Assembly (NCBI RefSeq): GCF_006864365.1 | Contig: NZ_QHLJ01000005.1 | Location: forward strand, 110,452-174,451 | Direction: 5' to 3' | DNA from: Campylobacter sp. MIT 99-7217 | GTDB taxonomy: Bacteria; Campylobacterota; Campylobacteria; Campylobacterales; Campylobacteraceae | Length of the DNA stretch: 64,000 bases | Shown here: piece after piece, positions 38,188 to 46,600 of the stretch | How positions within the stretch are numbered: the first letter of the stretch is position 1 | Layout: each line of letters starts with the position of its first letter | Position numbers and translations under genes: made by a program | The notes under the pieces: generated by a model | Databases searched by the model: none | Told to the model about the DNA's origin: nothing | Seen by the model: the letters and a program-made list of their open reading frames with translations, nothing else

Positions 38188-39990
38188 TCAAACTAAATTT
38201 TTAATCTTGCTTGCATTCTTGCTTCCACAAAGAGCTTCAAGCTCTTTAAAATCAGCCTTATAAATATTTTCAAAGTCCCCAAAATAAGCTAATAATTTTT
38301 GCAAAACTCCCTCGCTAAGCCCCAAGCCTTTAAGCTTTGAGCTTTGTAAATCTTGCTTTTTCTTTGTGTGTTGATGAAAAGAGATTGCAAAGCGATGCGC
38401 CTCATCACGCAGTTTTTGTAAAAATAAAAGCCTCTCATCTTGCACGCTTAAGCTAAACTCGCCCCTTAAAGAATGAATTTTATCCCTAGCAAAGCCCTTT
38501 GCCCTGTGAGCCTTTGCGTCAATTTTTTCCTTTGAAATGGCTAGTATATCGATATTTGCTCCGCTACTTTTAGCAATTTCATCAGCAAGTTTTAGTAAAG
38601 TTTTGCCTCCGTCTATGAGCCACAAATCAGGAGCTGGATTTTTTTCAAAGTTCATCGCTCTTTTAGTTAAAAGCTCTTTCATTTGCTCATAATCATTATT
38701 ATGATTTAGATGAAAATGCCTATAAGCAGCCTTTTGAAAGCCTTTTTCATACACTATCATAGCCCCAACAATAGCCCTTCCTTGCATATGAGAATTATCA
38801 AAAACCTCTATTCTTTGAGGCAAATGCTCAAGCTCAAAATAAGATCTAAGCTCATTTAAAAGAGAACTTTCCTTGTCCTTGCTTTGATTTTTGATCATTT
38901 GCTTAGCATTTTGAAAGGCTAGATCACAAATTTTTCTTTTTTCGCCTATTTTTGGAGCATTTATGCTGATTTTTTTCTCAAATCTTTGACAAAGCAAATC
39001 CTGCAAAACCTGCCTATCCTCAAAGTCTTCATAGATAAAAATTTTATTTGAACTCAAAGGCGTATCTATGCTAAAACTTTCAAGTATGAATTGCTTATAA
39101 GCTTCGTTTTTATCAAATTCTTTCAAAGAACTTAGCCTATGATATACGCTGATGATTTTGCCGTCTTGAATCACAAAGCGAAGGGTGCATAAAAGCTCAT
39201 TTTCAAAAGCTAAAGCAAAGATATCAAAGTCCTCAAGCCTTGCTATATCAAGTTCTATTTTAACTTCTAAATCTTTTATGGTAGCGATTTGATCTCTTAG
39301 CTTGGCTGCTTCTTCGTAGTTTTCATTTTTAGCAAGCTCAAGCATGGAGTGTTCTAAATTCTTAATCAAAATGCTAGGATTTAAAAGAGCCTTTGTAGCC
39401 CTTTGTAAGATCTTTTCATATTCAGCCTTTGAAATAAGCCCAGCACAAGGAGCAAGACAGCGAGAAATTTGGTAAAAAATACAAGGCTTATCACAGCTTT
39501 GCTTTTGCTTTAAAGGATAGTAAAAATAAAGGGCGTCTAAAAGTGCTTTTGCTCCTTTAAAAAAGGGACCAAAATACTTGATCTTAGGCTTTTTAATGAT
39601 CTTTCTTGTGATCTTAAATCTTGCAAAATCCTCTTCAAAATCAATATAAATATAAGGATAGGTCTTATCATCTCTTAATAAGATATTGTATTTTGGGTGT
39701 AATTGCTTGATAAAGGAATTTTCTAAGATGAGAGCGTCAGCTTCTGAGCTTGTGTTGATAAATTCCAAATGCACAGCCTCAGCGATCATTTTTTGAATGC
39801 GTAAGGAATTTTTAGAACTTGCGTGCAAGCTTGGACTAAAGGCAAAATAAGAGCGAACCCTTTTTTTAAGATCCTTTGCCTTGCCCACATATAAAAGCTT
39901 ATTTTGAGCGTTAAAAAATTGATATACTCCGGGTGTATTAGGCAGGCTTTGAAGCTCTTTTTCAAGCAAGCTTTCAGGCTTTTTTTGCAT
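38188..39990 (-). CDS. uvrC: excinuclease ABC subunit C
   Basis: 600 aa nucleotide-excision repair nuclease that cuts on both sides of a lesion. The N-terminal GIY-YIG domain reads PGVYQFF (20-26) and LLYVGKAKDL; the UVR helical motif (LELAKNENYEEAAKLRDQI) is near 210; the RNase H-like domain has VFDNSHMQGRAIVGAM and DLWLIDGG; the C-terminus (GLGLSEGVLQKLLAYFGD…) is the helix-hairpin-helix. It overlaps the upstream DciA-like gene by 17 bp. Confidence 0.95.
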   Translation of the reverse strand: MQKKPESLLEKELQSLPNTPGVYQFFNAQNKLLYVGKAKDLKKRVRSYFAFSPSLHASSKNSLRIQKMIAEAVHLEFINTSSEADALILENSFIKQLHPKYNILLRDDKTYPYIYIDFEEDFARFKITRKIIKKPKIKYFGPFFKGAKALLDALYFYYPLKQKQSCDKPCIFYQISRCLAPCAGLISKAEYEKILQRATKALLNPSILIKNLEHSMLELAKNENYEEAAKLRDQIATIKDLEVKIELDIARLEDFDIFALAFENELLCTLRFVIQDGKIISVYHRLSSLKEFDKNEAYKQFILESFSIDTPLSSNKIFIYEDFEDRQVLQDLLCQRFEKKISINAPKIGEKRKICDLAFQNAKQMIKNQSKDKESSLLNELRSYFELEHLPQRIEVFDNSHMQGRAIVGAMIVYEKGFQKAAYRHFHLNHNNDYEQMKELLTKRAMNFEKNPAPDLWLIDGGKTLLKLADEIAKSSGANIDILAISKEKIDAKAHRAKGFARDKIHSLRGEFSLSVQDERLLFLQKLRDEAHRFAISFHQHTKKKQDLQSSKLKGLGLSEGVLQKLLAYFGDFENIYKADFKELEALCGSKNASKIKNLV

Positions 39991-40462
39991 CTTTGATAGC
40001 CTTTCTTAGCTCTTCAAATTTTTGGGCTAAATTTGGATTTTCAAAGGGATTTTTGAAAGTTCCATTGCTAAGCTCTAAAAAGGTATTTTTTTGAGGATTA
40101 TTTTTAACGCTTAGCGTTTTTGAGAAATTTCTATCCATAAAAATTTTTATTTCTTTTACCGAAGAAAATGGACTTAGAGGGTTTTTTTGAGCATAAAGCT
40201 TGATGAGGAATTTAAGATTAAATTTAACATCATCATGATTTAATTCTTGTGCGCCACTTGAACTTTTTGTAAGTATCATTAGGGTATAATTATGTATAAA
40301 GATTTTTGAGATAAGTCTTTGGTGCGAAGCACTCATCATGACATGTAAAAAATCTTTATAAAAAATTTGATTTTTCAAGGGCGTAAAATGTTTTTTTTGC
40401 ATAAGCTGAGCGATAGCGCTTGAGGCGGTGTTGATTTGAAATTTATTTCGAGTTTTTTTCAT
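39974..40462 (-). CDS. DUF721/DciA-like protein (possible replicative helicase loader)
   Basis: 162 aa. The central part (QRLISKIFIHNYTLMILTKSSSGAQELNHDDVKFNLKFLI…VKEIKIFMD) follows the DUF721 pattern: a strand giving the basic ligand surface, an Ala-Gln-Glu-Leu helix start and a final strand. DciA recruits DnaB helicase in bacteria without DnaC. The match is by eye and weak, so function is tentative. The ATG at 40462 lies exactly 6 bp after an extended -10 with no SD, suggesting leaderless translation. It is coupled to uvrC. Confidence 0.6.
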   Translation of the reverse strand: MKKTRNKFQINTASSAIAQLMQKKHFTPLKNQIFYKDFLHVMMSASHQRLISKIFIHNYTLMILTKSSSGAQELNHDDVKFNLKFLIKLYAQKNPLSPFSSVKEIKIFMDRNFSKTLSVKNNPQKNTFLELSNGTFKNPFENPNLAQKFEELRKAIKDAKKA

Positions 40463-40594
40463 GTGTTTATTATAGCATATGTATGTTTAATTTTCGTAGC
40501 TTGTGGATATAAGGCAAATCCTTTTTATGAGTTAAAAGATGAAAATGCAACCGTGATTGATAAGAGAGTATATCAGGATTTAAATCGTTGGTAG
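40436..40594 (+). CDS. very small lipoprotein upstream of guaA
   Basis: 52 aa from a TTG at 40436, with GAGG about 10 bp upstream; a GTG at 40463 is an alternative. Residues 1-22 are a hydrophobic signal ending in the lipobox IFVAC, with the lipidated Cys at 23 followed by GYKANPFYELKDENATVID. The C-G-Y-K-x-x-P start of the mature part recalls the small LptM/YifL-type lipoproteins (CGLKGPLY), but this is only a resemblance. It ends 15 bp before guaA, and its 5' end overlaps the divergent DciA-like gene. Confidence 0.6.
   Translation: MKFISSFFHVFIIAYVCLIFVACGYKANPFYELKDENATVIDKRVYQDLNRW
40469..40477 (-). promoter_or_regulatory. extended -10 promoter of the DciA-like gene; leaderless geometry
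   Basis: On the minus strand TGCTATAAT is followed by a 6-nt spacer (40468-40463) and then the ATG at 40462, so predicted +1 equals the initiation codon. The element lies inside the divergent lipoprotein gene. Confidence 0.6.
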
Positions 40595-40609
40595 GATAAG
40601 GAAAAAAAG

Positions 40610-42145
40610 ATGAAGAAAGTAGATATTTTAGTTTTAGACTTTGGTTCCCAATACACCCAGCTTATTGCTAGAAGGCTAAGAGAGCAGGGCTTTTATGCTG
40701 AAATAATGCCTTTTAATGTAAATTTAAGCGATATCAAAGCCAAAGAGCCAAGGGGTATCATTTTAAGCGGAGGCCCAGCTAGTGTTTATGCTAAGGATGC
40801 GTATTTTTGCGATAAGGGTATTTTTGACTTGGGCTTGCCTATTTTAGGCATTTGTTATGGTATGCAATTAATGGCTCATTATTTTAAAGCAAGGGTTGCA
40901 CCTGCAGGGCATAAAGAATATGGCAAGGCTCAAATATACCTTAAAAAAGATAGTGCTTTGTTTAAAAATTTGCCTAAAAAGCAAATCGTTTGGATGAGTC
41001 ACTCTGATAAGGTAGAAAGCTTACCAAAGGATTACGAGGTGCTTGCCACAAGTGAAAACAGCGAGTTTTGCGTATTTGCAAATGAAGATCTTAACTTTTA
41101 TGCCTTGCAGTTTCACCCAGAAGTTGAACACAGCGAGTTTGGAAAAAGCATATTAAAAAATTTCGCTAAATTTATTTGCAAGTGTGAAAGTTCTTGGAAT
41201 ATGGGAAGCTTTGCTAAGGAGCAGATTAAAAAAATCCGCGAAGAAGTAGGAGCTTCTAAGGTGCTTTGTGCGGTAAGTGGGGGCGTTGATAGCTCTGTGG
41301 TAGCTGCTCTTTTAGCAAGTGCTATTAAGGATCAAGCTATCATAGTCTTTGTTGATAACGGTCTTTTAAGAGCAGGAGAAAGGCAGCAGGTTGAGTTTAT
41401 GTTTAAAAACACTTTAGGCATAAGCTTAATCAGCCTTGATGCTAGCAAGCTTTTTTTAAGCCGTTTAAAGGGTGTGCTTGATCCTGAGCAAAAAAGAAAG
41501 ATCATAGGAAAGACCTTTATCGAGGTCTTTGAAGAAGAGGCTAAAAAACACAAAGGCGTTAAATTCCTAGCCCAAGGCACGCTTTATACTGATATCATTG
41601 AAAGTTCGGTTATCGGTGCTAGTAAGACCATAAAATCACATCACAATGTAGGAGGCTTGCCTGAAAAGATGAGCTTAAAATTAATCGAGCCTTTGAAAGA
41701 AATTTTTAAAGATGAGGTGCGCTCTTTAGGGCTTGAACTAGGGCTTAGCAAGGAAGTAGTTTTCCGCCATCCCTTTCCTGGTCCAGGTCTTGCTATTCGC
41801 ATTATGGGCGAGGTAAATGAGCAGGGCTTAGAGCTTTTAAGAAGAGCTGATACTATCTTACTTGAAGAGCTTAGAAGTAGCGGCTGGTATGATAAGACTT
41901 GGCAGGCTTTTTGCGTGCTTTTAAATGTAAAAAGTGTCGGCGTAATGGGTGATAACCGCAGCTATGATAATACAATTTGTCTTCGCGTTGTCAATGCAAG
42001 TGATGGAATGACGGCTAGCTTTTCGCATTTGCCTTATGAGCTTTTGGAAAATATTAGCCGCCGCATAATAAATGAGGTTCAGGGGATAAACCGCGTGGTT
42101 TATGATATATCAAGCAAGCCACCAGCTACGATAGAATGGGAATAA
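40610..42145 (+). CDS. guaA: GMP synthase (glutamine-hydrolysing)
   Basis: 511 aa. The glutamine amidotransferase domain has C82 in [12 protein letters not shown] and His in [14 protein letters not shown]. The ATP pyrophosphatase domain follows, with the PP-loop [14 protein letters not shown], and the dimerisation domain ends PPATIEWE, the canonical GuaA terminus. Converts XMP to GMP. AAGGAAAAAAAG precedes the ATG. Confidence 0.96.
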   Translation: MKKVDILVLDFGSQYTQLIARRLREQGFYAEIMPFNVNLSDIKAKEPRGIILSGGPASVYAKDAYFCDKGIFDLGLPILGICYGMQLMAHYFKARVAPAGHKEYGKAQIYLKKDSALFKNLPKKQIVWMSHSDKVESLPKDYEVLATSENSEFCVFANEDLNFYALQFHPEVEHSEFGKSILKNFAKFICKCESSWNMGSFAKEQIKKIREEVGASKVLCAVSGGVDSSVVAALLASAIKDQAIIVFVDNGLLRAGERQQVEFMFKNTLGISLISLDASKLFLSRLKGVLDPEQKRKIIGKTFIEVFEEEAKKHKGVKFLAQGTLYTDIIESSVIGASKTIKSHHNVGGLPEKMSLKLIEPLKEIFKDEVRSLGLELGLSKEVVFRHPFPGPGLAIRIMGEVNEQGLELLRRADTILLEELRSSGWYDKTWQAFCVLLNVKSVGVMGDNRSYDNTICLRVVNASDGMTASFSHLPYELLENISRRIINEVQGINRVVYDISSKPPATIEWE

Positions 42146-42511
42146 TGGATCAAAGTTGGCAAAGATTATATGATGAAGCTTACAAGGCTTTAAAGCCTCA
42201 TAGGCTTTCATCAAATTTTAAAGTAAACTGTAAGCTTGCAAAGTAGCAAGGGTAAGATCTATGTGGGCGTGTGTGGATAGTGCATGGGATAGCGAAGTGC
42301 TATTTTTAGTATGCTTATCATTTTTTTGTATTTGGGGTGAATATGAGCTTAGGCGTATCCTAGCACTTGATAGCGACAAAACCTTGCTTTCTCCTTGTGG
42401 AGCTTGCAAAGAGTTAATGATCCATCATGGGCTAAAAAATACAGCCAAATAGAGATCATGCTAGAAAATGAAGAGATATTAAGCGAGCTTATGCCAAAGT
42501 CTTGGTTTTAG
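42145..42511 (+). pseudogene. decayed cytidine/blasticidin deaminase-like gene
   Basis: An ATG overlapping the guaA stop (TAATG) begins [16 protein letters not shown]…KVNCKLAK, then a stop. A second frame gives SSKGKIYVGVCG, a third IWGEYELRRILALDSDKTL with LSPCGACKELMIHHG, and a fourth ends QIEIMLENEEIL…MPKSWF at TAG 42509-42511. PCGAC is the second zinc motif of cytidine deaminases; the first (Cys/His-Ala-Glu) is missing. At least three frame changes mean it cannot be functional. Confidence 0.75.
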
Positions 42512-42521
42512 CCTTGAAAGT

Positions 42522-43079
42522 TTATTTTTTACAAAAATATACAAAAGCAGGCGGAATATTTTGCCAAATTGTTTTTGAAATTTGAACTTCTTTAAAAAGT
42601 TTAAATAGTTTTTGTCTAAAATTTTTAGCCTTAAGTGTAGGTAGGATATAAGCAAAGGTTCGAAATTCTCCATTTTCAGCTAAGCTCTCATAAATCACTT
42701 GCAAAAGCCTTTCTTGCTCTATGTCCTTAAGCATAGCCCAAGGAATTCCACTGATAATGAGGTTTGCATGAGGCATATTTCTTCTTTCTAGCATTTGCTT
42801 TAAAGACTTGGCATCGCCTACTTCTATATCGATTTTGCCAACTTTTTTTACTAAATTTATTGCCATGGTTTGATTGATCTCAACAGCAAAAAAATTAGTA
42901 TTTTCTTGTTTTTGCTTGAGTATGTGTCTTGTGAATGCTCCTGTTCCAGAACCTATTTCTACTATATTAGAAGCTTTTTTTAAATTTAAATCTTTTGTAA
43001 TAACAAGACCAAGTTTTTGAGAACTAGAACATAAAGCTCCTACGCGTTTGGGGTGTTTTATGTACTGGTAAATAAACAT
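42522..43079 (-). CDS. SAM-dependent methyltransferase (phospholipid N-methyltransferase-like)
   Basis: 185 aa. The N-terminus (HPKRVGALCSSSQKLGLVI) and the SAM motif I IVEIGSGTGAFTRHIL fit the COG3963 phospholipid N-methyltransferase/KsgA-like group. The acidic post-II residue is in FFAVEINQTM, and the motif IV region is LIISGIPWAML. Related enzymes methylate phosphatidylethanolamine, but the substrate here is not proven. It converges on the deaminase pseudogene. Confidence 0.75.
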   Translation of the reverse strand: MFIYQYIKHPKRVGALCSSSQKLGLVITKDLNLKKASNIVEIGSGTGAFTRHILKQKQENTNFFAVEINQTMAINLVKKVGKIDIEVGDAKSLKQMLERRNMPHANLIISGIPWAMLKDIEQERLLQVIYESLAENGEFRTFAYILPTLKAKNFRQKLFKLFKEVQISKTIWQNIPPAFVYFCKK

Positions 43080-43241
43080 AGTATTTTATTTTCCTTTAAA
43101 ATTTCAATGATAATTTTTTCGACGAAATAGTATAATTCTTTTGTGAATTTAAAATGAATTTTTATAAAAAATATAAAAATTTATAGTTTTTTTATGAAAT
43201 AAAAGTTACAATCTAGAGCTACAAAAGCTTTAAGGAAAGAA

Positions 43242-44663
43242 ATGCACGGAAAAATAATGGTATATATGGATTCCACTGGGCGTGGAACTGTTATGGATAA
43301 TGCAAAGATTTTTTTTGATTTCAATGGGCAAAGCTGGCATGATAAAAAAAGTATGCCAAGTGTTGGAATGCTCGTTGAATTTCGTGCTGATGGAAAACAT
43401 ATTACGGGTATTCGTCCATCAAAATTTCAAGAATTTAAAGAGGGTGATTTTATCACTGAACAGGATTTTTTTAGAACTGCCGGAGATGAAGAGCTTGAAG
43501 ACTTACAAAACTCACGCAGAAGTGCTTATATCACTCAGCTTTTTAGAACTATTGATTTTGATACAATGGATGCTATCCCCTTATCTCTTACTATCCCTCA
43601 GGCTATACAGAAGTATTTTTCAGGAGAAATTTTAGCCGTAGAAGCCTTAAAGGTTAGCGTTGATAATATCAAAGATGTTCCTTGTGTGCTTGATTATTTT
43701 ATCGTAAAAAGATTTTTGATCAAGGCTTTTGATACCTTGCTTTTTATGGATAATTCCATAAATCAAACCCAATTTGCATCTATTCGAAGCATTATGATGC
43801 ACCTTGAAAACTCATATAATGACATGAGAGATAAACAAAAGCTTTTGAATATAGTAAAAATTTTTAATGAAACCTTTTTGTCTTTGCAGTGTCATTATCA
43901 AGCCCTAGCTGCGACTATTGATCAACGCAAAAACCGCCTTGCTTCTTGTAAGCACCAGCTTAAAAGCACTCAAATGGAACACAAGCTTGAAAGTTCAAAG
44001 CCAAAGCCTGATGCGGAAAAACTTCAAAAAAAACAAGAAAGAATGGATGAACTTTTAAAGGAAATTAACTATTTTGAAGAAACCTTAAAAAAATTAGAAG
44101 CCTTAAGGGCTGATTTTTATAAGAAAAATTACGCACTTTTTGAAAATGCTTTTAAGCTTTCAAGAGAAAAGCTCTTTCATAAAATCGTTACAGGGCTTAA
44201 TATGTGTGCGACTATTATGGATAGATATATTTGGAATATAGCCTTAAAATCTTCTGGGGTTAAAAATTCATATTTTACAAGAAATAATATAGAAAATTCA
44301 TTTTGTGTGATTTCTTTTGCTGAACTTTATCTTAGTCGTTTAGATAAAAGCTCTTTAAATCCAACTGATCAAAAACTTTTAGCTTATGTGCAAAAAATCA
44401 CAAAAGAACACAGAAAAAAATTCCTGGTCGTTACAACGGATCTTGATTTGCTTACAAAAATAAAGATTCAAGTTTTTACACTCAATCCTTACTTTATCGT
44501 AAAATACGCTCCCAAAAAGGTTAATTACCAATCCTTAATGCGTGATAATAATTTTGATATGGTATATTTGGATGAAAAAAATCTTTGGGAAAAAACAGCC
44601 GATGTCATATTAGAGGGTAAAAATTTTGACAGACAAGGTAAGACTAAATTTAAACTTCTTTGA
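43242..44663 (+). CDS. uncharacterised protein with OB/cold-shock-like N-terminus and coiled coil
   Basis: 473 aa. Residues 1-65 (GKIMVYMDSTGRGTVMD…SVGMLVEFRADGKHITGIRPS) resemble a cold-shock/OB beta-barrel, a possible nucleic-acid-binding module. Residues about 225-300 form a strong charged coiled coil (KPDAEKLQKKQERMDELL…). The rest is mixed alpha/beta and unrecognised. AAGGAAAGAA precedes the ATG, and TTACAAT near 43206 may be its -10. No function assigned. Confidence 0.75.
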   Translation: MHGKIMVYMDSTGRGTVMDNAKIFFDFNGQSWHDKKSMPSVGMLVEFRADGKHITGIRPSKFQEFKEGDFITEQDFFRTAGDEELEDLQNSRRSAYITQLFRTIDFDTMDAIPLSLTIPQAIQKYFSGEILAVEALKVSVDNIKDVPCVLDYFIVKRFLIKAFDTLLFMDNSINQTQFASIRSIMMHLENSYNDMRDKQKLLNIVKIFNETFLSLQCHYQALAATIDQRKNRLASCKHQLKSTQMEHKLESSKPKPDAEKLQKKQERMDELLKEINYFEETLKKLEALRADFYKKNYALFENAFKLSREKLFHKIVTGLNMCATIMDRYIWNIALKSSGVKNSYFTRNNIENSFCVISFAELYLSRLDKSSLNPTDQKLLAYVQKITKEHRKKFLVVTTDLDLLTKIKIQVFTLNPYFIVKYAPKKVNYQSLMRDNNFDMVYLDEKNLWEKTADVILEGKNFDRQGKTKFKLL

Positions 44664-44693
44664 TTTTGCATTAATCTTTAAGCTTTAAAAAGT

Positions 44694-44699
44694 TATAAT
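44694..44699 (+). promoter_or_regulatory. -10 element of the non-coding RNA gene
   Basis: TATAAT; +1 predicted at G44706, one base before the first base of the RNA closing stem. Confidence 0.6.
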
Positions 44700-44705
44700 A
44701 CTTAC

Positions 44706-44897
44706 GCCTGAATGGCTCGTCTAGCGTTAAAGAGGATCCAACACATTATTATTTTACTGCGAGTGTGCTATTACAATGTGTCTGTGGCGTCGTTTGAGCT
44801 TTGAAAAAAGCGAGAAGTTGTAGCCTTTAAGGATAGCCTAGCGGTATGCTTTGATCTTTTAGGGTCAGTGCTTGTGCAAACGACCATTTGGGTTTTT
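44706..44897 (+). ncRNA. ssrS: structured RNA, probable 6S RNA
   Basis: About 190 nt between the -10 (TATAAT 44694-44699) and purD. Its ends pair strongly: 44707-44715 with 44884-44892 and 44717-44720 with 44880-44883 (one bulged C), followed by TTTTT (44893-44897), so the closing stem doubles as terminator. Inside, 44731-44738 can pair with 44853-44860, 44755-44760 with 44841-44846, and 44767-44776 with 44817-44824, giving one long rod with internal bubbles. Size, rod shape and open central region are those of 6S RNA, which binds the sigma-70 holoenzyme. I recall 6S lying upstream of purD in Campylobacterota, but could not check. No ORF explains the conserved structure. Confidence 0.7.
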
Positions 44898-44907
44898 AGG
44901 AGTTAAA

Positions 44908-46155
44908 ATGAAGATTTTAATTTTAGGTAGTGGAGCTAGAGAATATTCCATAGCTTTAGCTTTAAAAGCTGAGGATAGGGAGTTTTTTTTCGCGCCCGGA
45001 AATGGTGGCACTTTAAATTTGGGGAAAAATTTAAGCTTTAAAACAGATGAGGAGCTACTTTTCTTTGCAAAAAATGAAAAAATTGATTTGTGTATCGTTG
45101 GAAGCGAGGATTTTTTGGCTCGTGGTATAGTTGATCGCTTTGAAAAAGAAAATTTAGCTATCTTTGGTCCAAGTAAATCAGCCGCGAGACTTGAAAGCTC
45201 TAAAGTTTTTATGAAAGACTTTTTAAAAAGACATAATATCAAAACAGCGCGTTTTTTAAGCACTAGGAATTTAGACGAGGCAAGTGAGTTTATAAAAAAA
45301 TTAAATCCTCCCATAGTCGTAAAAGCTGACGGACTTTGTGCGGGAAAAGGCGTGATTATCGCACAAACTAGCGATGAAGCTTTGCAAGCAGCTTCAAAAA
45401 TGCTAAGTGGGAAAAGCTTTGGCGAGGCTGGAAAAAGCGTAGTGATAGAGGAGTTTTTGCAAGGCTTTGAGCTTAGCGTTTTTGCTGTTTGTGATGGGCA
45501 AGATTTCGTGCTTTTGCCAGCAGCACAAGATCATAAAAAATTGCTTGATCATGATGAGGGTCCAAACACAGGAGGAATGGGAGCTTATGCCCCAAGTACC
45601 TTAGCTGATGAAAGGCTTTTGGAAAAGATAAAAAAAGATATCATCATTCCAACACTTAGGGGAATGAAAGCTGAAAACAACGAATTTAAAGGTGTTTTAT
45701 TTGCTGGCATTATGGTTGTGGATCATGAACCTTATGTTTTGGAATTTAATGTGCGTTTTGGAGATCCAGAGTGCGAAGTTTTAATGCCCTTGATAGAAAA
45801 CCCTTTAGAGCTTATCCTTGCAAGCGTTCAAAAAAGACTTAAATATACAAACATTGTCATTAAAGATGAATTTGCTGTAGGCGTGGTATGTGCAAGTAAG
45901 AATTATCCCTATAAATCAAGCGATAAAGAACTCATTGATATAAAAGATATACCAGCTCGCACGCATCTTTCTTATGCTGGAGTAAGCCTTGAAGATAAGA
46001 AGCTTTATGCAAGTGGAGGTAGGATTTTGGTTTGTGTTGGAGTGGGTAAGAGCATAGAGCAAGCCCAAAAAAATGCTTACAAGCTTTGTGAGAATGTTTA
46101 TTTTAAGGGCAAGCAGTTTAGAAAAGATATAGCAGCACAGGTGCTTCATGGATAA
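44908..46155 (+). CDS. purD: phosphoribosylamine--glycine ligase
   Basis: 415 aa from the ATG at 44908, which follows AGGAGTTAAA; an in-frame TTG at 44872 lies inside the RNA gene and is rejected. ATP-grasp enzyme of de novo purine synthesis (GAR synthetase). It has the N-terminal [13 protein letters not shown] (the usual GNGGREHA varied), [36 protein letters not shown] and the metal-binding [17 protein letters not shown]. Slightly shorter than E. coli PurD (429). It overlaps the RDD gene by 8 bp. Confidence 0.93.
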   Translation: MKILILGSGAREYSIALALKAEDREFFFAPGNGGTLNLGKNLSFKTDEELLFFAKNEKIDLCIVGSEDFLARGIVDRFEKENLAIFGPSKSAARLESSKVFMKDFLKRHNIKTARFLSTRNLDEASEFIKKLNPPIVVKADGLCAGKGVIIAQTSDEALQAASKMLSGKSFGEAGKSVVIEEFLQGFELSVFAVCDGQDFVLLPAAQDHKKLLDHDEGPNTGGMGAYAPSTLADERLLEKIKKDIIIPTLRGMKAENNEFKGVLFAGIMVVDHEPYVLEFNVRFGDPECEVLMPLIENPLELILASVQKRLKYTNIVIKDEFAVGVVCASKNYPYKSSDKELIDIKDIPARTHLSYAGVSLEDKKLYASGGRILVCVGVGKSIEQAQKNAYKLCENVYFKGKQFRKDIAAQVLHG

Positions 46156-46600
46156 TGATTTACTTTCAAGACTTGATAGAGAGGGTTTAAAGATCGCGAG
46201 TTTTACAAAAAGAGTGCTTGCGTATTTTATCGACAATATTATTTTAAGTTTCATCACTATAGCCATACTTTTTAACCAAATCATCAATGCAAAAGATGAA
46301 TTTGAAGTTCTACTTATAGTGCAAAATTTTCTTTATGGACTTATCTTGCTCCAGTTTGCTTATCATAGTATTTTTACTTATTTGTATGGAGCAAGTATAG
46401 GAAAGATTATTTGCAAAATAGCCATTCTTGATGAAAATCTCCTTGATAAACCAAGTATAGCTCAAAGTATGATCCGCTCTATCGTGCGTCAGTTGAGCGA
46501 TATGGCTTTTATGCTTGGTTTTGCTTGGGCTTTAAGTAATGATGCAAGAAAGACTTGGCAAGATTATGTAGCAAAAACTGTGGTGATAGAACTTGCGTAA
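46148..46600 (+). CDS. RDD family membrane protein
   Basis: 150 aa with three membrane segments (about 19-40, 52-72 and 105-125). The RDD domain signature is seen in [13 protein letters not shown] (Arg-Asp) and the [13 protein letters not shown] segment. Function is unknown for most members; a few are linked to ion or compatible-solute transport. It lies between purD and lptD and overlaps both. Confidence 0.85.
   Translation: MDNDLLSRLDREGLKIASFTKRVLAYFIDNIILSFITIAILFNQIINAKDEFEVLLIVQNFLYGLILLQFAYHSIFTYLYGASIGKIICKIAILDENLLDKPSIAQSMIRSIVRQLSDMAFMLGFAWALSNDARKTWQDYVAKTVVIELA

Noticed and set aside
42261..42452. 63-codon ORF read as a separate gene
   Set aside because: It is one frame of the broken deaminase-like gene and lacks its own start signals.
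44872..44907. Longer purD start at TTG 44872
   Set aside because: It overlaps the closing stem of the structured RNA; the ATG at 44908 has a proper SD and begins the conserved domain.
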